A stretch of DNA of 18,026 nt from Bacteroidales bacterium (GTDB taxonomy: Bacteria; Bacteroidota; Bacteroidia; Bacteroidales; P3). The translations under genes were made by a program, and so were the position numbers. The DNA lies in NCBI GenBank assembly GCA_016281475.1, contig JAEEIS010000189.1, positions 1-18,026 of the forward strand. Direction: 5' to 3'. The notes beneath the pieces were generated by a model that saw only the letters and a list, made by a program, of their open reading frames with translations, was not told the DNA's origin and ran no database searches. How positions within the stretch are numbered: position 1 is the stretch's first letter; each line of letters begins with the position of its first letter. Shown here one piece after another: positions 6,750-13,870 of the stretch.

Positions 6750-8786
6750 ATGAAAAAGTTACTGAAAATCATTCTGGTATTGTTAGGATGCCTGGCAGCG
6801 CTGGTGCTGCTGGTGATGATTGTGGGCAGCCTGTTCGGCGGCTGCGCCACCAAAAACTATGTCAACAACCACTCCGTCGACCTCATCGGCAGGCAGGCTC
6901 ATGTGGGGCATGTGGGGGTGAACCTCTTTACCGGCCACGTGGCCATTCACGAGCTGAACGTGAAGGAGGATGACGGCGAGACGTGGTTCGCCAGCTTCGA
7001 CACGCTCGACGTGTCGGTGTCGCTGCTGCGCCTGCTGGGCCACCGCGTGCAGGTGCGCCACCTGACGTTGGCGGGCCTGGACGCCCACATCGTCCAGGAC
7101 AGCTCGTGGTTTAACTTCTCGAGCATCGTCGACCGCTTCAAGGGCGACAGCCTGGAGGTGGAGGTGGACACGATGCCGAGCGACTGGGTGGTGAGCATGC
7201 ACAGGATACGGCTGGCCAAGTGCCGTCTGCTCTATGAAGACCGCCCGCGGCAGAGCCATATCGGATTCCACAACCTCAGCGTGCGGGTGCCCGACTTCAC
7301 CGTCGGCGGCGGCGAGCGGACCGAGGGCGACCTGACCGTAGACTTGGCTGAGGGCGGCAAGCTGATGGTGCAGACGGACTACGACGCCACGTCGGGCAAC
7401 TTCAACCTCAGCGTGGGCCTCGACGGCTTTGCCCTCGACCAGCTGAAGCCCTACCTGATGGACTTCTCGCAGATTGAGGCCGTCGAGGGCAGCGTGGCCC
7501 TCGACTTGGCGGCACAGGGCAATTTCGCCCACCTCATCGAGGCGGAGATTGCCGCCAAGGTGGGGCTGGACAATGTGAATATTGTGGACAGCTGCCAGGC
7601 GTCGGTGGCATCGCTCGGCCAGCTAAGGCTGGACGTGGGCAGGATGGTGCTGAGCCAAAGGCTGTTCGACATCAACAGCTTTACCATCGACGGCCTGACG
7701 GCCAAGTATGAGCTGTTTGCCGACAGCAGCAACACCTTCTCGCGCCTGCTGACAACGAAGGAGGGGGTGACGGACAGCACGGCGGCAGCGGACGAGACGG
7801 AGAGGACGGCGGACTCTGTGGAGGCCGAGCTCGTCGACACACTGCCCACGCCGCCACTGCAGCTGAGGGTGGGTCACCTGGCATTGGGCAATATCAACTT
7901 CACCTACGCCGACCACACGATGCCGGCGGACTTCGTGTTCCCCGTGACGAACCTCTGCGTGGAGGCCGACAACGTGACCACCGCAGGCAACAACAACGCC
8001 CGCGTGCGCGCCGACCTGCCCAGCGGCGGGTCGCTGGCTGTGGACTGGAAGGGCAACATCAGCGACTGGAAGCAGCACCAAGACCTGACCCTGATCATCA
8101 AGGGCCTGCACCTGACGGACTTCAGCCCCTATATGGTGGCCTATTTCGGGATGCCTTTCAGCGACGGCATATTCGGATTCACGAGCAGCAACACTATCAC
8201 CAACAGCCAGTTGGAAGGCAAGAACCGTATCGACATCTTCAAGCCCACCCTCGGCGAGAAGCAGGAGGGCGTGAAACCGCGACTGAAACTGCCCGTGAAG
8301 GCGGCCCTGTATGTGCTGAAGGACAAGGACGGCAAGGTTCTACTGGACGTGCCTGTGAAGGGCAACGTGGACAGCCCCGAGTTTAACTATATGAAGCTGG
8401 TGTGGAAGACGTTGGGCAACCTGATTGTGAAGGTGGCCACCTCGCCCGCACGCCTGCTGAAGGGCATGAAGGAGGATGGCGAGGAGATGTTCGTCACCAT
8501 CGACCCGGAGGAGAGCGCCTTCACCTCGGAGCAGTTCTATATGATTGACCAGGTGGCAGGGATGGCCAAGAAGGACGAGAAGGTGGTCGTCATCTTCGAG
8601 CTGCAGACCCGCCCCTCCGACGACGGCAAGAAGGCTACGGCTGTCGCCGAGGAGCGCAACCACGCCTTGGCGCAGCACCTTGAAAGACTGGGCGTAAATA
8701 AGAGCCAATACATAATCCACACCGCCAAACCCGACGAAAACGTGGCGGTGGAGGGTTACGCTATTAGATTGAAAGTTGAGAATTGA
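6750..8786 (+). CDS. AsmA/DUF748-like envelope protein
   Basis: 678 aa from the ATG at 6750, which begins MKKLLKIILVLLG. One N-terminal membrane segment (about 4-30) is followed by a long periplasmic region. Repeating amphipathic beta segments such as VGVNLFTGHVAIHELNVKE and LSVGLDGFALDQLKPYL are typical of AsmA-like, DUF748-containing proteins, which form bridge-like structures between inner and outer membrane and are implicated in phospholipid transport or outer-membrane homeostasis. Near the C-terminus, from FYMIDQVAGMAKKDEKVVV through ERNHALAQHLERLGV, there is a degenerate OmpA-like pattern also seen in DUF748 proteins. It is the first gene of the plus-strand group and has its own -7 box. 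The last codons and stop lie in a GAATTGA intergenic phrase. The family call is by fold pattern, and the precise role is unknown. Confidence 0.75.
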   Translation: MKKLLKIILVLLGCLAALVLLVMIVGSLFGGCATKNYVNNHSVDLIGRQAHVGHVGVNLFTGHVAIHELNVKEDDGETWFASFDTLDVSVSLLRLLGHRVQVRHLTLAGLDAHIVQDSSWFNFSSIVDRFKGDSLEVEVDTMPSDWVVSMHRIRLAKCRLLYEDRPRQSHIGFHNLSVRVPDFTVGGGERTEGDLTVDLAEGGKLMVQTDYDATSGNFNLSVGLDGFALDQLKPYLMDFSQIEAVEGSVALDLAAQGNFAHLIEAEIAAKVGLDNVNIVDSCQASVASLGQLRLDVGRMVLSQRLFDINSFTIDGLTAKYELFADSSNTFSRLLTTKEGVTDSTAAADETERTADSVEAELVDTLPTPPLQLRVGHLALGNINFTYADHTMPADFVFPVTNLCVEADNVTTAGNNNARVRADLPSGGSLAVDWKGNISDWKQHQDLTLIIKGLHLTDFSPYMVAYFGMPFSDGIFGFTSSNTITNSQLEGKNRIDIFKPTLGEKQEGVKPRLKLPVKAALYVLKDKDGKVLLDVPVKGNVDSPEFNYMKLVWKTLGNLIVKVATSPARLLKGMKEDGEEMFVTIDPEESAFTSEQFYMIDQVAGMAKKDEKVVVIFELQTRPSDDGKKATAVAEERNHALAQHLERLGVNKSQYIIHTAKPDENVAVEGYAIRLKVEN

Positions 8787-8824
8787 GAATTGAAATTATT
8801 TGGCATAATAATCGCCCCTGCGAG

Positions 8825-8865
8825 TCCCCTCTTGAGAGGGGTGGCCGTAAGGCCGGGGTATGTTC
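8825..8865. repeat. REP-like hairpin repeat, copy 1
   Basis: CCCCTC (8826-8831) pairs with GAGGGG (8836-8841) across TTGA. GGCC (8843-8846) then pairs with GGCC (8851-8854) across GTAA, followed by GGGGTATGTTC. The same arrangement recurs at 16350-16389. It occupies the 124-bp spacer between the AsmA-like and double-protease genes. The first ATG of the protease frame (8860) lies inside this element and is not a credible start. Confidence 0.85.
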
Positions 8866-8910
8866 TTCACCTTTCAATTTCCAATTCCCTATCCTCTAAC
8901 CCCTAACCCA

Positions 8911-11892
8911 ATGAAAAGATTTTTTTTAGTTTTTAGTTTTTACATTCTGGTTTTGTTCGCCGCTACGGCACAGAAGGTAACGCCCGAACAGGTGCGCCAC
9001 AACGCGCAGGCCTTTGCCGACGGGATTGTGGATGACCGCCACGCCGTACTCAAAGAGGTGGCGTTGCCTTTTGTAAGCAAGCTCACAGCCTATAATATTG
9101 AAGGCGGCGGTTTTGTGATTGCCAGCCACGACGACCGCACTCGACCCATTCTGGCATACTCGCGCACGGGCTGTATCGACCCACTCGACCTGCCCGACGG
9201 GTTGCGTTATTGGCTGGGCGAATACGAGAGCCAGATGGCCCAGCTAGGCAGCACCACGCTGGAGGAGCTGCGCGAGGCCTACTCCCAGCAGACGGCACTG
9301 CCCGAAATGCCCGACACGGTGGCACCCATGCTGGTGACGGCATGGACGCAGTACCGCTACGGCTACAACAGCATGGCTCCCTACGACAGCGTGATAGCCG
9401 CCGACAGCACAATGACACGCTTCGACGGACGCCCCACGGTGGGCTGCGTGGCACTGGCGATGGCACAGATAATGCGCTACTGGCAGTTCCCCACCCACGG
9501 GGTGGGCAGCCACAGCTATACCCACGAGGGCGAATACGACTGCTGGCGCTACGGAACGCTAAGCGCGAACTTTGCCAATGCCACCTACGACTACGCCCAC
9601 ATGCCCTACAAGCTGAACGACAGCAGCTCGGCAGCCGAGGTGACGGCAGTGGCCACGCTGGCATCGCACTGCGGCATCAGCTGCAACATGAAATATAACT
9701 CCGACTGCCAAGGTTCGTCGGGTGCACAACTCAATTCCGCCCTGATAGGACTGCAGCATTATTTCCACTACAGCCCCAACGCCCACCAGGAGGCAAAGAA
9801 CCAATACGGCTCCGCCACATGGACCGAGATGCTGAAGCAGGACCTTGCCGGCGGAAAGCCCATACTCTACTGCGGGCAGTCGTATCGCAACGATGCCGAC
9901 AGCACTGTGGACGGCGGCCACGCCTTTGTGTTCGACGGCTACGACGCGCACAACTACTTCCACGTGAACTGGGGCTGGCACGGCTCGTGCGACGGATACT
10001 ACTCCCTCGACGTGCTGCGCCCGCTGACCCAGTATAACTTCACCTCCTACCAATACTGCATCTTCGGCCTCGAGCCTTTCTACAACCCCATGCCCGTGCT
10101 GACTATGGCATCGGACCTTACATTGGACACCAACCGCATCGGCACCTACCAGCCCCTGAGCGGCAGCTACTCCATGACCAACATCGGCGACGGGCCGGGC
10201 AGCCTCTTCTTCGGGGTGAACATCTACGGCCGCGACGACCACAACTACTACGGATGCGTGGACGGCAGACGCATCAGCCTGCAGCCCGGCGACACCGTGG
10301 TGTGCGACTTCGCCTACACCCTGAACCTGCCCGAAGGCAACTATTACGCACTGATGCAGTACCAGACCGACTCGTTCTACGCCGGCATCACCGTCGACGA
10401 GACCTACTACTACGCCGACCCCGACCATGTGTTCCAAGTGGAATTCAGCGTGGCGGACCCGTCGCACCGCGAATTGACCAACCTCGCCATCTTTGTGCGC
10501 TTTGCCGACGACCCCGACTTCTCCAAGTCGTACTCCGACATGAAAAACCTCTTCAACGAAGGCAGCAAGAACGTGGCCGACTATTTCGACCAAATGTCGT
10601 ATGGCAAGATACAATTCCAGACCACCTTCGCAAAACAACACCTAGGCAACCTCATAGAGCCCTACACCGACTCGCACCCGCGCGGCTACTACCAGCCCTA
10701 CAGCGACGACAACCCCATCGGCTACACCACGCCCAACCCCATCATCGGCATCTCGATGCGCGAGGCGGAACTGATTGAGCGCGTGTGCCGCTATGTGCAG
10801 GAGGAGCGGCTGACCGACTACAGAGTCAACCTCGACGGCGACGGCGACGGCAACATCGACAACATCTCCTTCATCATCCAAGGCGACGTGGGCGACTGGG
10901 CGGAACTGCTGTGGCCCCACATGGAGTTTTTCCCCCACGACTCCATCGGCAGCACCCTCTCCATCAGGGACAAGCGCGTCAACGCCTTCAACTTCGAGTT
11001 TGAGAACAGCGGCTACTTCACCCTGCGCACCTTCGCCCACGAGATGGGACACTCGCTCGGCCTACCCGACCTCTACCACTATCACCACTACACACACATC
11101 TCCCCCGTATTCTACGACATCATGGCATCCGCCACCGACCACCCCTCCGCCATCTACAAGCACCGCTACCTCCACCTCGGCGACACCCCCACCCAAATCA
11201 CCCACGACGGCACCTACACCATCAACAGCCTCACCACCAGTGCGACCAACAACCTCTACTATATCAAGTCAGCCATCGACAGCAACCAATGGTACACCAT
11301 CGAATACCGCACCCCCGACCAGCAATACGAAGTCTCGCTCACCCGAAACGGCCTCATCATCGGCCGCTGGATGGACACCGTCACCCACGACATCTACCTC
11401 GGCGGCAACGCCTTCTTCAACTACCCCGGACAACCCAATGCCTACTGGGTGTTCCGCCCCGATAGCGACAGCGACACTGTGCAGGGCGATGTGGCCAACT
11501 GCTTCTTCTCGCAGAACCTCGGACGCGATGCCTTCGGCCCCGCCACCAATCCCCACCCCTACCTCGCCGACGGCACACCCGAACAGAGCTTCGAAATCTA
11601 CAACATCCGCACCTACGACAATACCTGCACCTTCTCAGTCCGCTTCCTCGACCCGACCATAGGCATAGCCGAACGCCAGTCGACCCCCGTCACCCTCTAC
11701 CCCAATCCCACCAACGGGAAAGTACACCTGCGCGGCATCGCGAGCGGCACACCTGTCCGCATCTACAACACCTACGGCGCGCTGGTGCTCGCGACCCCCT
11801 ACAACGGCAACGCCATCGACCTCTCGCAACTCCCCGCCGGGCTCTACATGCTTGCCACCCCCACATTCACCACCAAGATTATCAAACAATGA
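8911..11892 (+). CDS. Double protease: C10 cysteine peptidase + M6 zinc peptidase + T9SS type A tail
   Basis: 993 aa from the ATG at 8911 (MKRFFLVFSFYILVLFAATAQ, a signal peptide). Residues 22-110 resemble the streptopain/interpain propeptide. The C10 catalytic domain follows: Cys179 in VGCVALAMAQIMRYW, His337 in GGHAFVFDGYD, and the NWGWHGSCDGYYSLD segment that in SpeB shapes the active site. The Cys-His spacing (158) is close to SpeB (148). A beta linker leads into an M6-type region from about 525: FVRFADD, YFDQMSYGKIQF, a calcium-loop-like NLDGDGDGNIDN, and the zinc site HEMGHSLGLPD (His710, Glu711, His714, Asp720). Residues 927-993 (VTLYPNPTNGK to the end) form a type A sorting domain, so it should be exported by T9SS and attached or released at the surface. 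The substrate is unknown. Both active sites look intact. Codon usage changes from G-ending to C-ending near 10,900. Confidence 0.9.
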   Translation: MKRFFLVFSFYILVLFAATAQKVTPEQVRHNAQAFADGIVDDRHAVLKEVALPFVSKLTAYNIEGGGFVIASHDDRTRPILAYSRTGCIDPLDLPDGLRYWLGEYESQMAQLGSTTLEELREAYSQQTALPEMPDTVAPMLVTAWTQYRYGYNSMAPYDSVIAADSTMTRFDGRPTVGCVALAMAQIMRYWQFPTHGVGSHSYTHEGEYDCWRYGTLSANFANATYDYAHMPYKLNDSSSAAEVTAVATLASHCGISCNMKYNSDCQGSSGAQLNSALIGLQHYFHYSPNAHQEAKNQYGSATWTEMLKQDLAGGKPILYCGQSYRNDADSTVDGGHAFVFDGYDAHNYFHVNWGWHGSCDGYYSLDVLRPLTQYNFTSYQYCIFGLEPFYNPMPVLTMASDLTLDTNRIGTYQPLSGSYSMTNIGDGPGSLFFGVNIYGRDDHNYYGCVDGRRISLQPGDTVVCDFAYTLNLPEGNYYALMQYQTDSFYAGITVDETYYYADPDHVFQVEFSVADPSHRELTNLAIFVRFADDPDFSKSYSDMKNLFNEGSKNVADYFDQMSYGKIQFQTTFAKQHLGNLIEPYTDSHPRGYYQPYSDDNPIGYTTPNPIIGISMREAELIERVCRYVQEERLTDYRVNLDGDGDGNIDNISFIIQGDVGDWAELLWPHMEFFPHDSIGSTLSIRDKRVNAFNFEFENSGYFTLRTFAHEMGHSLGLPDLYHYHHYTHISPVFYDIMASATDHPSAIYKHRYLHLGDTPTQITHDGTYTINSLTTSATNNLYYIKSAIDSNQWYTIEYRTPDQQYEVSLTRNGLIIGRWMDTVTHDIYLGGNAFFNYPGQPNAYWVFRPDSDSDTVQGDVANCFFSQNLGRDAFGPATNPHPYLADGTPEQSFEIYNIRTYDNTCTFSVRFLDPTIGIAERQSTPVTLYPNPTNGKVHLRGIASGTPVRIYNTYGALVLATPYNGNAIDLSQLPAGLYMLATPTFTTKIIKQ

Positions 11893-11911
11893 AAGGAATG
11901 TCATGAATCGC

Positions 11912-11959
11912 GAATAGACAATACATTTGTCGAATCACTATTCACCAATCACTAATCAC
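11912..11959. repeat. Dispersed GACAAT...GTCGAATCAC repeat, copy 2
   Basis: Near copy of the unit at 6590-6630: AATAGACAATACATTTGTC, then GAATCACTATTCACCAATC. It fills the spacer between the protease and the djlA-like gene and runs into more AATCAC/AATTCAC phrases up to the start codon. Confidence 0.8.
11922..11929 (+). promoter_or_regulatory. Possible -7 box inside the repeat ahead of the djlA-like gene
   Basis: TACATTTG fits TAnnTTTG, but no TTG lies 19-21 nt upstream. If used, transcription would start near 11936 with a leader of about 42 nt. Copy 1 of the repeat has TACAATTG at the same place. The box may be accidental, and read-through from the protease gene is equally possible. Confidence 0.35.
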
Positions 11960-11977
11960 AATTCACAATACAACACC

Positions 11978-12823
11978 ATGGGACTTACCAAATGGATACT
12001 CACCGGCCTCGGATTCGTCGCCCTCAGTTGGACAGGCATGGGACCGCTAGGCGCATTGCTGGGCTACTATATCGGCAGCTCGATTGAACGCAACAAGGAG
12101 ATTGGCGACGGAGGACAAGACTTTTCCAGCCACCGCGGCCCCTATCGCAACACTGGGTCGCAAGACGACATCAACCTCGCGCTCATCGTCCTCATCGCCG
12201 CCGTCATCAAGGCCGACGGCAACGTCAAGCGGTCGGAACTGGACTACGTCAAGCGCTTCCTCCTCTCCAACTACGGCGAAGAGCGTGGCAAACAATACCT
12301 TATCATGCTGCGCGACCTCGTGAAACCCGAGCGCGTCATCGACACCACCGCCATCTGCTCCCAAATCAAGCAAAACACCGACTACACCACCCGCTACCAC
12401 ATGGTGGACTTCCTCTTCGGGCTGGCCGTCGCCGACAACGCCTACAGTCCCAACGAGAACACCGTCCTGCGCGAGATTGCCCACGCCTTCGGCATCAACT
12501 CTCGCGACTATGTCAGCATCTACACCCGCCACATCTACTCCCGTACCAACAGCAGCGGCAGCAACTATTCCAGTGGTTCGAACAATTCGGGCTCGTCGCG
12601 CTCCTCCTATTCCCAACAACACCGCGACCCTTACAAGGTGCTGGGACTCGAATCCTCCGCCACCGACGAGGAAGTCAAGAAAGCCTACCGCCGCCTGGCC
12701 ATGAAATACCATCCCGACAAAGTGGAGGGTATGGGCGAAGAGGTAAAGAAAAACGCCGAAGCCCAGTTCCGCGAAATCAACGAAGCCTACGAGCAAATCA
12801 AAACCGCCCGCGGGATGAAGTGA
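11978..12823 (+). CDS. djlA: DjlA-like protein: membrane anchor, TerB domain, J domain
   Basis: 281 aa. The start is the ATG at 11978 ([10 protein letters not shown]). An in-frame TTG at 11927 lies within a repeat and is rejected. A glycine-rich hydrophobic segment (about 6-36) probably anchors it in the inner membrane. Residues about 62-188 form a TerB-like helical domain: [18 protein letters not shown], then [17 protein letters not shown] Ser/Asn/Gly linker (191-214) connects to a C-terminal J domain (about 216-280) with [26 protein letters not shown] and the essential HPD at 245-247. The order matches E. coli DjlA, a DnaK co-chaperone linked to envelope stress and capsule regulation. It is third in the plus-strand group, 85 nt after the protease. 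Its last 26 bp overlap the convergent ATP-grasp gene. Confidence 0.88.
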   Translation: MGLTKWILTGLGFVALSWTGMGPLGALLGYYIGSSIERNKEIGDGGQDFSSHRGPYRNTGSQDDINLALIVLIAAVIKADGNVKRSELDYVKRFLLSNYGEERGKQYLIMLRDLVKPERVIDTTAICSQIKQNTDYTTRYHMVDFLFGLAVADNAYSPNENTVLREIAHAFGINSRDYVSIYTRHIYSRTNSSGSNYSSGSNNSGSSRSSYSQQHRDPYKVLGLESSATDEEVKKAYRRLAMKYHPDKVEGMGEEVKKNAEAQFREINEAYEQIKTARGMK

Positions 12824-13781
12824 ATTCCCTAAACTCTTTCTTCAACCCACGACCCAGGTTGCGCTGGTCGGCAATCAGTTCACCCTTGTTGGCCTCCACC
12901 AGCGTCCACCCATCGGCGGTGAGGGCAAAGTCCCAACTGACGTAGGTGAGCTTGGGCAGCCGCATGGCACAGGTGGTGGCAGCCTCCAACAACTGCTGCC
13001 AGCAGGGTATCCGAACGCCGACAAAGGCGATGCCGCTATCGGGGTGGCGGTCGTATTTTTCAGGTCCTTTGCTGGTGGCTGAGGTAATGATGATGCCGCT
13101 GGCGGGGTCGATGTTGGCGCAGTAGCCCCCTTGGGCGCAATTGTCAACAAAACAGCCACTGGCTCCGCAGCGAATATTGGCGGTAAGCACTCGCACATTG
13201 CCATACCGAAGAATCGTGTTGATGCGCACAGTGTTGACTGAGCTTTCGTTCCACCGTGCCATATCGGGATGCTGCACGATGCGCTGCTCCACAATATAGC
13301 GTCGCCCTTGCGACATCAGCCTCTCGTACTGGCGGCACCACCCCCGCTCGTCGTCCTCATGCAGCAGCTCTACACCCCTACCCGCACAGTCGTCGACAGG
13401 CTTCGCCACCAGCCACCCCTCCTCCATGCCGAAATGCACAAACACGTCGCACTGCGACATGCCGTCGCAGAGCATATATCTGCGGCGGTAATAGTCGGCA
13501 AACATCTCAGCCGTGCGGTACTTGTCCATGATAACGGCCTGCTGCTTCGCATCGTTGATGCGACGGCACACGCGGTTGCGGTAGGCATCGGTGATATAGG
13601 TGTGCCGCTCGGCGGGCGACTTGTGGGCAAAGTCGTAGCTGTCATACTCCTCATAGTAGGTGCCGTGCAGTAAAGTCTCGTGGCATTTGTCCTTATCGCC
13701 CCTCGCCAACGCCAGATAACGTCGGTAGCGTCGGGGCAACAACCCACGGTAAAGCAGAATGTATATCGAATTAATTTTCAT
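12798..13781 (-). CDS. Sugar-transfer-associated ATP-grasp protein
   Basis: 327 aa. ATP-grasp enzymes use ATP to activate a carboxylate for ligation. This subgroup is found with polysaccharide and cell-surface glycan genes, but its reaction is not established. Visible motifs are: [15 protein letters not shown] (126-140, Lys127 and a Gly-rich loop), [12 protein letters not shown] (162-173, the hinge and adenine-binding segment), [12 protein letters not shown] (178-189), [12 protein letters not shown] (214-225), [12 protein letters not shown] (291-302) and the metal-binding VEANKGE (306-312). The acidic and asparagine ligands at the end are intact, so an active enzyme is likely. The ATG at 13779-13781 is preceded by CCTCTAACCC. 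The gene follows the GH3/beta-lactamase gene by 72 bp without an evident promoter and probably shares its transcript. Its stop lies 26 bp inside the convergent djlA-like gene. Confidence 0.82.
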   Translation of the reverse strand: MKINSIYILLYRGLLPRRYRRYLALARGDKDKCHETLLHGTYYEEYDSYDFAHKSPAERHTYITDAYRNRVCRRINDAKQQAVIMDKYRTAEMFADYYRRRYMLCDGMSQCDVFVHFGMEEGWLVAKPVDDCAGRGVELLHEDDERGWCRQYERLMSQGRRYIVEQRIVQHPDMARWNESSVNTVRINTILRYGNVRVLTANIRCGASGCFVDNCAQGGYCANIDPASGIIITSATSKGPEKYDRHPDSGIAFVGVRIPCWQQLLEAATTCAMRLPKLTYVSWDFALTADGWTLVEANKGELIADQRNLGRGLKKEFREFTSSRGRF

Positions 13782-13870
13782 GGGTTAGAGGTTAAGGGGT
13801 AGAGTAGCTGCCGCACCATTCATCATTCACAAATCAATTCACCATTCACTAAATCACAATTCACCATTCC
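13782..13870. repeat. Low-complexity AATTCAC/CTAACC phrase spacer
   Basis: The spacer between the GH3/beta-lactamase and ATP-grasp genes is made of two phrase types. Near the ATP-grasp start the minus strand reads CCCCTTAACCTCTAACCC. The rest is a run of ATTCACAAATCAATTCACC-type units on the plus strand that continues into the last codons and stop of the GH3 gene (13854-13870). I see no promoter or terminator. Confidence 0.7.

Noticed and set aside
8860..8910. Protease start at 8860
   Set aside because: That ATG lies in a REP element, and the added residues would precede a good signal peptide starting at 8911.
9559..10641. 360-codon minus-strand open frame inside the protease gene
   Set aside because: Val/Gly-rich antisense shadow of a gene with intact active-site motifs.
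11000..11662. 220-codon Thr/Pro/Ser-rich plus-strand frame resembling a mucin-like linker
   Set aside because: It is the shifted frame of C-ending codons in the M6 and sorting-domain region, a by-product of codon bias.
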